64,000 nucleotides of DNA from Pyxicephalus adspersus (taxonomy: Eukaryota; Chordata; Amphibia; Anura; Pyxicephalidae). Positions 36,766 through 45,500 of the stretch are shown here, in pieces (the first letter of the stretch is position 1; every line of letters starts with the position of its first letter). The notes beneath the pieces are model-generated. The model was not told the DNA's origin. It saw nothing but the letters and a program-made list of their open reading frames with translations, and searched no databases. A program made the position numbers and the translations under genes. The DNA lies in assembly GCF_032062135.1 (NCBI RefSeq), contig NC_092859.1:72519972-72583971 (forward strand), in the 5' to 3' direction.

Positions 36766-37379
36766 CAAAAGGTGATCACACCAAATGTTGATTTGATTGA
36801 AATTCCTCTTCTGTTCATACACTTTGAATTATTAATTTATAAAAATAAACTACTAAAACCAATCATATTGTCCAGATAGGTAGTAGATGGGACATATGTG
36901 GCCGTATTTTTCATAAGTATGCTTTAGATGAAGCTAGCATGTTTCTTGAAGAGAAACATAGATCTTTACCTAGGGTTCTTTCACTGGGGCTGGTTTGATC
37001 AGGAATCAACAAGAGCATGGTTGGGTGGATTTCCAATCCCATCAACCATGTTTTCTATTCTGGCAGCTGAATAGTTAGCTCTAAGGGAAAGTTTGTAGCA
37101 GTATGTGCTCAGAGACATTACTTGCAGTTTTGTGATGTAACAAGCTCATGTGAAAAAGGAAATCCTAAAGCTTTTCAAACCTAGCCAAGACCTAGCCTTT
37201 GTATTATTTTGTGGAACTGTGTGGACACCCCTTTTTTTTTTTTCTTTTTTTTGGGGTTTTAAACTAGTCAAATAAAAAACTGTTGTCCTTAGTACCTCTG
37301 TGCAAGGAGTGCTTCTAGAGTGATGCATCACAAAATATACATACGCATACATATACATAAAAACGCTCTGCTGCGTTCC
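36766..37379. other. No recognisable gene
   Basis: AT-rich sequence with a poly-T run near 37230-37255. Confidence 0.4.
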
Positions 37380-37830
37380 TGATATATGTTATACTGGATT
37401 GAGATGTACTCTGCATTTATTGCTTAAGTGAAAATTTGAATTGATACTTTCACTGTCTATTGGAATGAAAGTTCTTTTGCTGCGATAATACTGTAATCAT
37501 TCATGATAATAAGGATGGGGAATTTGTCAAATTACATGTATTTTTAATTTACAGCAATATAGGATATCATTTGAAAACAATTGCTTGAGTTCAGTTTTAA
37601 AAACAAGGTATATTTTTGTAACTAAATGTGAATCCTATTTAAACATTGTCAAATATATGGTACTAGAACTGGCAGAAAAGCTCATCCAAATGCACGCAAC
37701 CAGGATGTAAGTGTGTTTGCTCATGGGTTTGTGCTTCTGTGTCTAATTGTTCCTGCTGTCTGCTGAATGAGGAGCAAGGAGAGAGACAGTTGGGTTCTGT
37801 TAGACCAGATGTGCTATGCGTACGCACAGA
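37380..37830. repeat. Segmental duplicate, copy B (partner 3050-3530)
   Basis: Same order of blocks as copy A. Here ccaggatgtaagtg would make a reasonable splice donor, but upstream stops leave no exon. Confidence 0.55.
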
Positions 37831-38222
37831 CAGAGCACACAACTGATACTAATCAGTTAGGATAGCCATTCCCCTTCTGTGTAGGGTGTACATGGTGTAA
37901 AAAGGATGAGAGTATTTATTACATCCAAATTGATCTGCATAACTTGTAGAATCGATGCAAGTTCTTTGGTAGGTGCAGTCATATATTTGTATTGAATTAA
38001 CAGAATAAAGCTTTCCAACTTGGTACATTTTTTTTTATTTATGCAGCAAGATACAATTCCTAAAACAAAATAAGTAAAAGTAATAAAAGCAAGAGTTTAA
38101 AAATTACTTTAAAAAAGTAAATGTTTATCCACTAGTTTTGCCATTATGCTGCATTTCTTGTATAAAATGTAATAAAATACATATAAAATAAAAAGTAAAC
38201 ATAAACAAAAACAATACATATA

Positions 38223-39376
38223 AGGGGGTGCTGAGAAGTTCCTGGCTTTGCCCAGAAAGAAGAGAGCCAGCGTTTTCAAAATAACACATTTATTCAACAT
38301 ATTCCCCCCTCAAACTGATGCACTGGGTACAGCGTAGTTGCAGCTTTTCTAGACCGTTCAAATAAAAGTCCTTTGGCTGGGCCGCAAACTAGCTCTTTGA
38401 CGTCAGAAATGTCCTATTGGAAACCCAGGGTGTTCAATTTGGCAGCCACAACATTGGACTTTTGCGCAGGTGCATCGTCCTGCAAAAAAAGGATCCCTTT
38501 GGTCAACTTTTCACTGCGTTTTGTCCTAATTGCCTCCTTCGGCTGGTCCTGGAGGTTAGCATAATACTGTCCGATGATACTAGAGCCCTGAGATAGGTAG
38601 TCCACCAACAGAATACCGTCTTTGTCCCAGAAAACAGACGCCATGACTTTTTTGGTCGATTTTCTGGGTTCGGAACGTGGGGACCCGCTGTGGCGCCATT
38701 CCTTTGACTGTTCCTTGGTTTTAGGATTATGGATGTGGAGGCAGGTTTCATCATCAGTCACTAACCTAGCCAAAAAGTCCTGTGCAGCTTCAAAATGGGC
38801 CAAAATGGCTTTGGATGCTGCAACTCGTTCCTTCTTCTTATCACTGTTCAAACATTTCGGCACCCACTTTGCTGAAAGCTTGCGCATGTCTAGGATAGTG
38901 GTGATTACAAACCCTACTTGTTCCCATGGGATGTCAAGTATCTTTTTTGCGGATATTAGCCGGTCCTCAATAATTACCTCACGGACAGCATCGTAGGTTG
39001 CCGGGTCAGTTGAGGTTGGAGGGCGCCCACTGCAGGTGAAATGCCCAGTCTTGAAATGAGATATCCAGGTTTTGACAGTGCTGTAGGAAGGACACTTCTC
39101 CCCCAGTGTTTGCGACATCTCAGTGTGAATGGCCTTTGCTGACTGTCTCTGGAGAAACAAAAACCTAATGACGGCCTGTAACTCCAACAACATGAAACTT
39201 GTTTGTGCCTCTGCCATCACAGTTTCTCACTAAAAGAAACAATAGGTTTAAGAATCTCAAAAATCTGATATTTGCACAGTTACATACTAAGATATTAGAC
39301 TTTCATATGCCCTCACACTCATTTTTCAATTTCATCTGGAAGGGGGCAAAGCCAGGAACTTCTCAGGACCCCCTCG
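38223..39376 (-). mobile_element. mariner transposon, both TIRs present, about 1.15 kb
   Basis: The ends gggggtgctgagaagttcct (38224 on) and the mirrored aggaacttctcaggaccccc (to about 39373) form TIRs of roughly 28-30 bp reaching ctggctttgccc. TA dinucleotides flank the element (38221-38222 and 39377-39378), as required for mariner insertion. The transposase lies on the minus strand. Because both ends survive, this is a single complete insertion, though the coding part is damaged. Confidence 0.9.
38414..39220 (-). pseudogene. mariner transposase, C-terminally truncated
   Basis: The 268-residue ORF starts MMAEAQTSFMLLELQAVIRF. The N-terminal half is the paired HTH region (KTWISHFKTGHFTCSGRPP). 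The linker motif WVPKCLN is at about residue 118. Catalytic motifs are VTDDETCLHIHNPKTKEQS (first Asp), a middle segment around ASVFWDKDGILLVDYL (second Asp) and ILFLQDDAPAQKS (last Asp; most mariners have DNAPAH). It stops after NTLGFQ with TAG, about 75 residues short of the usual ~345, and the sequence past the stop lacks the expected PHYSPDLAP-type tail, so a deletion follows. Some catalytic neighbours differ (H to Q), so activity is unlikely. Confidence 0.88.
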
Positions 39377-39407
39377 TATATACCAAACATTCATAACAAA
39401 GATTCAT

Positions 39408-39485
39408 TCCAGGTTTTCCGGATCACCCAGCTTCACTGATGAAAGTGTATCCTGCCCAGCATTGGAGAGCTTTAATAAATCAGAC
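39408..39485 (-). repeat. Half copy of the foldback repeat (ttaataaagctct)
   Basis: ttccggatcacccagcttca, then cattggagagctttaataaa. It matches one arm of 1647-1853 in reverse. Confidence 0.6.
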
Positions 39486-39599
39486 CCAATGTTTTTGCCC
39501 TTGTGAATCACCCATTGATTTTATTTTTAAATGGGGTTGTACAATAAAAAAAATGTTATCAAGCAGGTTCATTACTTCAAAATTGCAAAAGGTACAGTG

Positions 39600-39985
39600 A
39601 GATCAGTGAGATCGGCACTCTTTTTTTCGCCATCTATGTCACCCAATCTAGACCCTGAGCAGTGCAAAACGGGGTGACATGAAGAAAGTGAAAAAGGAAA
39701 AGAAAGAAGATGGCTCCTGGCACCTAATCTGTGTTGTCACCCTCATTTCTGTTGTCACCCTCATCCACAGTGTTATCCTAATCTTTATTGTCACCCTCAT
39801 CTGTGGAGTGTGTTATCTCCCTAATTGATGTTATCACCCAAATCCATGTTGTGACCCTAATCTGTGTTTCTCTTCCATCTGTGGTGCACTGTGACCCCAA
39901 TAAAAATCTTTACATTCAGGTGTAAAGTCTCCCTGCTGAGGGACTTAGCTGACACCCCCCCCATGTGCATTTTACCTTGGCTTAA
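39600..39985. repeat. Cluster block with short (tgttgtcaccctcatc) tandem
   Basis: Near-identical to 50815-51145 and 52513-52840. It contains 5-7 diverged copies of a ~22-bp unit (ttgtcaccctcat.tctg). The conserved opening is cggcactctttttttcgcca. A related loose version appears at 51770-51840. Confidence 0.75.
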
Positions 39986-40949
39986 TTTTACTGTTAGAGA
40001 ATATATTTACCTTTGCAGCTACCTACTGTCAATATCTGTATCAATATTGGCTATTGTCTCACTGATTTCCAGAACGGTAGTATGAACAAATGTTTATTGT
40101 TCCAAAATTATAATTTTATAGAAGCAAACATTCCAAAGGTTCTTCCTTATTGACAAACTGTTTATTCAGCAACTCTAAGCACGCACATGTCCTGTTGAGT
40201 CTGCATTGTTAGACGTGATTTCTGCATAATATCCATGTCTTCTTTTTACACAACATTAATGGGATTGGCATTTGTCTAAATTACTGTTACCTCTAAAATT
40301 TATCAGGGGGTATAAAGGGACACTTATCTTTAAATGTTTCTTAGATGCACTTTATCAGCTAAATAGGCATATATACGGTATAAATGTTCAAATGTTTGGA
40401 CTCATTCCTAAGTATTGCACTCTCTATTCAGTTCTGCTAGACCTGAACAATATTGATATTCAATCAGTGTAAAATGTGAGATTCCTTCTATATGTATGAA
40501 CTGAAGCTACTGATATTGGATAGAATCACTAGGCTGACAATTCTTTAGTTTTCACTGCTCTGAGGGCTAGTGGTTGTGTTGGAAGGGAAAATGTAAATGA
40601 GAAAATGACTCTGGTCCATAGGTTTACCAGTGTGTATGATAGCCTAAGTAGTTAGGTAAAAAAGACATTGTGATACCCAATGATGACGGGGTGACAGTGT
40701 TCGTGAAAAGACACCCCCCCCGCCCCCATCTCCCAAAGAATCCCTGATACAAACCTCTCCTTGCTGCTCCTATCTGTAGCTTAATGGTGCAATGAAAGCA
40801 TACACAGTAATTAGGTGACACACAATAGTGTACGGAATTATTAGCCAATCACAGGACCTGAGCACTGTCACGCGATGAATGGAGCTGATCTTACCTCCTT
40901 TTAAGTCTCAGACAATAGTTTTGGTGGATATATTTTTTTTTTTTATCAG
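39986..40949. repeat. Cluster unit block, copy 2
   Basis: Near-identical to 52840-53655 where both exist (aagcacgcacatgtcctgtt, ctctaaaatttatcaggggg, tataaag, tctgagggctagtggttgtg) and more distantly like 19440-20390. It ends at a strong polypyrimidine tract and acceptor (tttttatcag, 40949). Confidence 0.8.
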
Positions 40950-41052
40950 AGAAGGTGTGTACTATGTACCCCCAAACAAAATGCTCATATTGTGGGGAAG
41001 AGACCATCTGCCCCAAAGATGACCTTTGCCCCTGTTCGAGACAGATAAGGGG
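40950..41052 (+). other. Cys-rich exon-like block, copy 1
   Basis: An acceptor-like tract (tatttttttttttttatcag) ends at 40949. The open frame that follows reads KVCTMYPQTKCSYCG and then ICPKDDLCPC: seven cysteines in about 35 residues, with C-x2-C and C-P-x-D-x-x-C spacing as found in three-finger (Ly6/uPAR/PLA2-inhibitor) domains. The frame stays open to 41167 but loses Cys density; a possible donor is ggg|gtacac at 41052. The same block at 53656 has stops. A cluster promoter copy lies 0.5 kb downstream, so this may be an exon of the previous gene in the tandem array. Confidence 0.4.
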
Positions 41053-41199
41053 GTACACATTTTTTCCCCCTTCCTTTCTGGGAAAAACTTATTTCACAGG
41101 ATGTTTATGGATAGGAGATGAGGAAAACAAAAACATTAGCTTTAACACATACTACAATATAATATAATAAAATAAATATAATATAATATAATAAAATAC

Positions 41200-41690
41200 A
41201 GGTTTCCATTATTTTATGATGTATGTTGTATTTTATGTTGTATTCCTGTTTTGTTATCAGTGTGTGAAAGTTTCACATTTACAGAGATGATTCTGACTGA
41301 CTTAGGATAAAAACCTAGTTTATTTGCAAACAATAGGATGGTAATGAATGTCATAATGCTGTTGAACACTTTGCTAAATTTACACAAAAATCTAAAATTA
41401 TCTAAATGTTTGCATTTTTAATTACACAATATAGGGTATCACTATTTCTATACTTCATACTGAAGTTTTATAAAAATAAATAGATAGGAAATTAACCTAT
41501 ATTAGTTAGATCCTATAAATAAAAAACACATGTCTGTTCTCAAAATTTTGTACCTAAATATCCTAACATCCTTGTCACAGGATGCTGGAATTCTGACTAA
41601 TATACATTTCTTGACAATCAACAAATAAGGAAGAGGACAAGATCTGTCTTGAGCCTCATGACTACTGTGTGTGCATTTCACTTACAATAT
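41200..41690 (+). promoter_or_regulatory. Cluster intergenic block ending in promoter copy P3
   Basis: Matches 53870-54270 (aggtttccattattttatg, ctgactgacttaggataaaa, ttgtacctaaatatcctaac, aggatgctggaattctgac) and, at its end, the promoters at 24.68 and 49.53 kb (acaaataaggaagaggacaa). The match is lost before a TATA box and no exon 1 follows. A (taata)n-like run precedes it at 41155-41200. Confidence 0.65.
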
Positions 41691-42078
41691 ATATATAATA
41701 ATTACCGTAGGATCGTCCAACAAATGCTATTATATATTTTTCGTTTTTTATGTCCTGAAAGAGGAAAAACTTTAGATACTTGTTATCAATAAACTATTTA
41801 TTTCATGTAGATTCACAATCTGTCTTTACTATGATTTTAGATGTTACTTTAGAAAAGCACTCTACTCCTGGAATAGAAGGCAGAGATTGGCATATGGTTT
41901 TATGACCTGAAATAAAACATCCCACTATCAAAAGTACCATCTACCAGGTGTGTGGCATCTCCTTGCTATTGCTGTCCATGAAAGCAAAACTACAGGGATA
42001 TTACTCAAATCCTGGGAGCACATGGTGGTGTTTGACAATTACAACCTCTGGCAACATAATGCTACCTGCTGTATGTGG

Positions 42079-42971
42079 NNNNNNNNNNNNNNNNNNNNNN
42101 NNNNNNNNNNNNNNNNNNNNNNNNNNNNNNNNNNNNNNNNNNNNNNNNNNNNNNNNNNNNNNNNNNNNNNNNNNNNNNNNNNNNNNNNNNNNNNNNNNNN
42201 NNNNNNNNNNNNNNNNNNNNNNNNNNNNNNNNNNNNNNNNNNNNNNNNNNNNNNNNNNNNNNNNNNNNNNNNNNNNNNNNNNNNNNNNNNNNNNNNNNNN
42301 NNNNNNNNNNNNNNNNNNNNNNNNNNNNNNNNNNNNNNNNNNNNNNNNNNNNNNNNNNNNNNNNNNNNNNNNNNNNNNNNNNNNNNNNNNNNNNNNNNNN
42401 NNNNNNNNNNNNNNNNNNNNNNNNNNNNNNNNNNNNNNNNNNNNNNNNNNNNNNNNNNNNNNNNNNNNNNNNNNNNNNNNNNNNNNNNNNNNNNNNNNNN
42501 NNNNNNNNNNNNNNNNNNNNNNNNNNNNNNNNNNNNNNNNNNNNNNNNNNNNNNNNNNNNNNNNNNNNNNNNNNNNNNNNNNNNNNNNNNNNNNNNNNNN
42601 NNNNNNNNNNNNNNNNNNNNNNNNNNNNNNNNNNNNNNNNNNNNNNNNNNNNNNNNNNNNNNNNNNNNNNNNNNNNNNNNNNNNNNNNNNNNNNNNNNNN
42701 NNNNNNNNNNNNNNNNNNNNNNNNNNNNNNNNNNNNNNNNNNNNNNNNNNNNNNNNNNNNNNNNNNNNNNNNNNNNNNNNNNNNNNNNNNNNNNNNNNNN
42801 NNNNNNNNNNNNNNNNNNNNNNNNNNNNNNNNNNNNNNNNNNNNNNNNNNNNNNNNNNNNNNNNNNNNNNNNNNNNNNNNNNNNNNNNNNNNNNNNNNNN
42901 NNNNNNNNNNNNNNNNNNNNNNNNNNNNNNNNNNNNNNNNNNNNNNNNNNNNNNNNNNNNNNNNNNNNNNN
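42079..42971. other. Assembly gap (893 N)
   Basis: Run of N. Everything reported as open across it is an artefact. It follows promoter copy P3, so the corresponding exon 1 could have been lost here or be hidden in the gap. Confidence 1.
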
Positions 42972-43084
42972 AAGCCAATGCCGTTACGGGTTAATAAGAT
43001 TTCTGTGTTTTACGTTTTATTGTTTGCTATGTATGTTTGCCTATTTTCCTTGAAAACTCAATAAAGCTGATTGACACAAAAAGC
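42972..43084 (+). mobile_element. LINE 3' end (L1/Tx1-like) after the gap
   Basis: ttttattgtttgctatgta, then ccttgaaaactcaataaagc and gattgacacaaaaag: the AATAAA-bearing 3' UTR form of L1-like LINEs. The body, if any, lies in the gap. Confidence 0.45.
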
Positions 43085-43429
43085 ACTAGATCATTGGAGG
43101 TTAAAATGTTCTGCCCACCCTCTCCTTGTGTATGCTGAGAAACATTTCATATGTTTGAGCTTTATTGCTTTGGGGTGGTTGGGGTCCTGGAAGGGAGGGG
43201 TAATGGTAGTAAAAATGGTGTGGGGAACCCATCTTTGGTGATGATGGTGATAATGTCTTCCTGGATCTGCTGTCATACTGGAACAGTGTTACACTGTTTA
43301 GAATTCATATGTGGTATGTGTATTTAACCTCTAGTGGGTTAATAAACACACAAATGTGTTCATTTACTACTAGTGCCCAGGGATCACACACAGGAGTATT
43401 CCCAGGGCTGCTTTCATTCATGCAGCCCT

Positions 43430-43740
43430 GGGAATCCTCCTGTAATGATTTCCTGGAACTTCGATGGGTCTGCAAAATCGGTTCACCGAATTTTCACGGA
43501 CCCATCGGAAGTTCGAGGAAAATCTCCCTCATCCCTACTGCTCAACTGAACATAGATAACGTATTGTAGGTATCAATATTAAACTAAAGAATGAACAGGC
43601 CAATAACACATCCAGTTACCCGATGGGTTACACCTACAAGGCTTCCTCAGGGGTAGAGATGAGTGAATTTCTCGAAAATTCGATGCTGCCAGTTCGCCAT
43701 ATTTTCCGAAATCATTCGCTTCGATCCGAATTAATTGTGG
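43430..43740. repeat. Hairpin plus TTCGAA-type repeat
   Basis: gaacttcgatgggtc is mirrored by gacccatcggaagttc about 45 bp later, with an inner aaaatcggt/accgaatttt pair. Next, gatgagtgaatttctcgaaa and attcgatgctgcc resemble the TTCGAA repeats near 29085 and 56680. Confidence 0.55.
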
Positions 43741-44390
43741 CAAATTAAGAAAAAGAAATTTACAGGCTGTAGAGAGCCTTGATAGTGGTGTAGAACACTG
43801 TGCCTTGCAGTAAAACGCATAGGGAGTCTGCTGTGGTAGTGAAATAACACTGTGAGTCAGAATGACATGCAGATTACAGGTGTCACTATTAGAATCACTG
43901 CACACTTAACTTATTTGGGCAGTCACAGGGCCAAAACTGACCAAATAACTCAAGTATGAACTCAGCCTTACAGGTCCATGTTCGCGTCAAGAAGAAGCGC
44001 ACTCCTTTTACACCCTCATCAGCTGATTCCACATAGATGTCTACAGTACCTGTTCTATTAACCGCTTATACAAGTAGAGCCCCCCCGAAAGAATGGAGAG
44101 GGTGACTGAGGTGGCGGCAGGAGCAGCATCAGGTGGAGGCCACAGAGTGGCACAATGACAGAGTGTGGAGGTGGCAGCAGAATCAGGAGGCCACAGAGTG
44201 GCACAATGACCGAGTGTGGAGGTGGCAACAGCATGAGGAAGCCACAGAGTGGCACAATGACAGAGTGTGGAGTTGGCGACAGCATCTGGAGGCTACAGAG
44301 TGGCACAATGTCAGAGTCTGGAGGTGGCGGCAGCATCAGGAGGCTACAGAATGGCACAATGACAAAGTCTGGGGATGGAGGCAGTATCAG

Positions 44391-44495
44391 GATTTTCAGT
44401 ATGAATACTGACTGTGAAAGTGGGGCCTTTTGTTCCTTTTAAAATTTGGGTTCAGGGCAGGAGGTGTCAGAAAATTTACCACAGGGATAACTGGC
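44391..44495 (+). rRNA. 28S rRNA fragment 1 (non-functional, in minisatellite)
   Basis: Matches, from memory of vertebrate 28S rRNA, the stretch that opens gattttcagta.gaatac, continues gtgaaag.ggggcct and ggaggtgtcagaaaa, and ends ttaccacagggataactggc. The end point is the conserved peptidyl-transferase loop region (H89/H90). It breaks off into the minisatellite unit (cacagtgtggcacaatgac) where 28S would continue ttgtggc. Many substitutions show it is a pseudogene. Confidence 0.85.
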
Positions 44496-44828
44496 CACAG
44501 TGTGGCACAATGACAGAGTCTGTAGGTGGTGGCAACATCAGGAGGCTACAGAGTGGCACAATGACAGAGCCTGGAGGTGGCGGCAGCAGCATCAGGAGGA
44601 GACCAAAGAGTGGCACAATGACAGGGTCTGGAGGTGGTGGCAGTAGCAGCATCAGGCAGAGACCACAGAGTGGCACAATGACAGTGTGGAGGTGGCGGAA
44701 GCAGCAACATCAGCAGGAGACCACAGAGTGGCACAATGACACCTTCTGGAGGTGCAGCAGCAGCAGTATCAGGCGGATACCACAGAGTGGCACAATGACA
44801 GTGTGGAGGTGTCACAGCATCAGAAGGC

Positions 44829-44928
44829 TCACTATGAATACAGACCGTGAAAGTGGGGCCTTTTGATCCTTGTAACTTTTGGATTCAGAGCAGGTTGTGT
44901 CAGAAAATTTACCACAGGGATAACTGGC
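44829..44928 (+). rRNA. 28S rRNA fragment 2 (non-functional)
   Basis: Same boundaries as fragment 1, with the better-preserved start atgaatacagaccgtgaaag and the same end accacagggataactggc. Confidence 0.85.
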
Positions 44929-45090
44929 CACAGTGTGGCACAATGACAGAGTCTGGAGGTGGCGGCAGCATCAGGAGGCTACAGAGTGGAACAATGACAG
45001 AGTCTGGAGGTGGCGGCAGCAGCAACATTAGGGGGAGACCACAGAGTGGCACAATGACAGAGTCTGGAGGTGGGGGCAGAATCAGGAGGC

Positions 45091-45190
45091 TCATTATGAA
45101 TACAGACCGTGAAAGTAGGGCCTCTTGATCCTTGTAACTTTTGGATTCAGAGCAGGAGGTGTCATAAAATTTACCCCAGGGATAACTGGC
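45091..45190 (+). rRNA. 28S rRNA fragment 3 (non-functional)
   Basis: Same boundaries; ends accccagggataactggc. The three copies share differences from 28S as I recall it (tgtaacttttggattcagag in copies 2 and 3), so they arose by amplification inside the array rather than by three captures. Confidence 0.85.
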
Positions 45191-45500
45191 CACAGTTGCA
45201 CAATGTGTGAGTCTGAGTTGCACAATAAGTGCACAATGAGTGGCACAATGTCCACAGTTGCACAATGAGTGGCACAATGACAGAGTCTGGAGGTGGGGGC
45301 AGCATCAGGAGGCTACAGAGTGGAACAATGACAGAGACTGGAGGTGGCGGCAGCAGCAACATCAGGAGAGGGTCACAGAGGTGGCGGCAGCAGCATCATT
45401 AGGTGGAGACCACAGAGTGGCACAATGACATAGTGTGGAGGTGGCGGCGCATCAGGAGACCACAGAGTCGCAAGGTGACATAGTGTGGAGATGGCAGCAG

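Larger units (their letters stand above)
44100..45500. repeat. Minisatellite of 51-57 bp units with embedded 28S rRNA pieces
   Basis: The unit is cagagtggcacaatgacaga followed by gtctggaggtggcggcagca and tcaggaggct/cca. In the first array (44130-44400) the period is exactly 51 bp (17 codons), so both strands stay open: plus reads EATEWHNDRVWRWQQ repeatedly, minus reads SVIVPLC.LLMLPPPP. Later units gain cag triplets (54, 57 bp). Three ~100-bp 28S-derived segments separate sub-arrays. The array abuts the C-terminal end of the hAT coding on its right. Confidence 0.9.

Noticed and set aside
41948..43064. Long ORFs on both strands across this interval
   Set aside because: They run through a gap of N; the open frame is an artefact.
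44391..45190. Functional rRNA gene
   Set aside because: Only ~100-bp fragments with many changes; no rDNA context.
44100..45500. CRISPR-like or protein-coding repeat array
   Set aside because: The repeats are contiguous without unique spacers and the genome is eukaryotic; open frames come from a period divisible by 3, with no start context or splice evidence.
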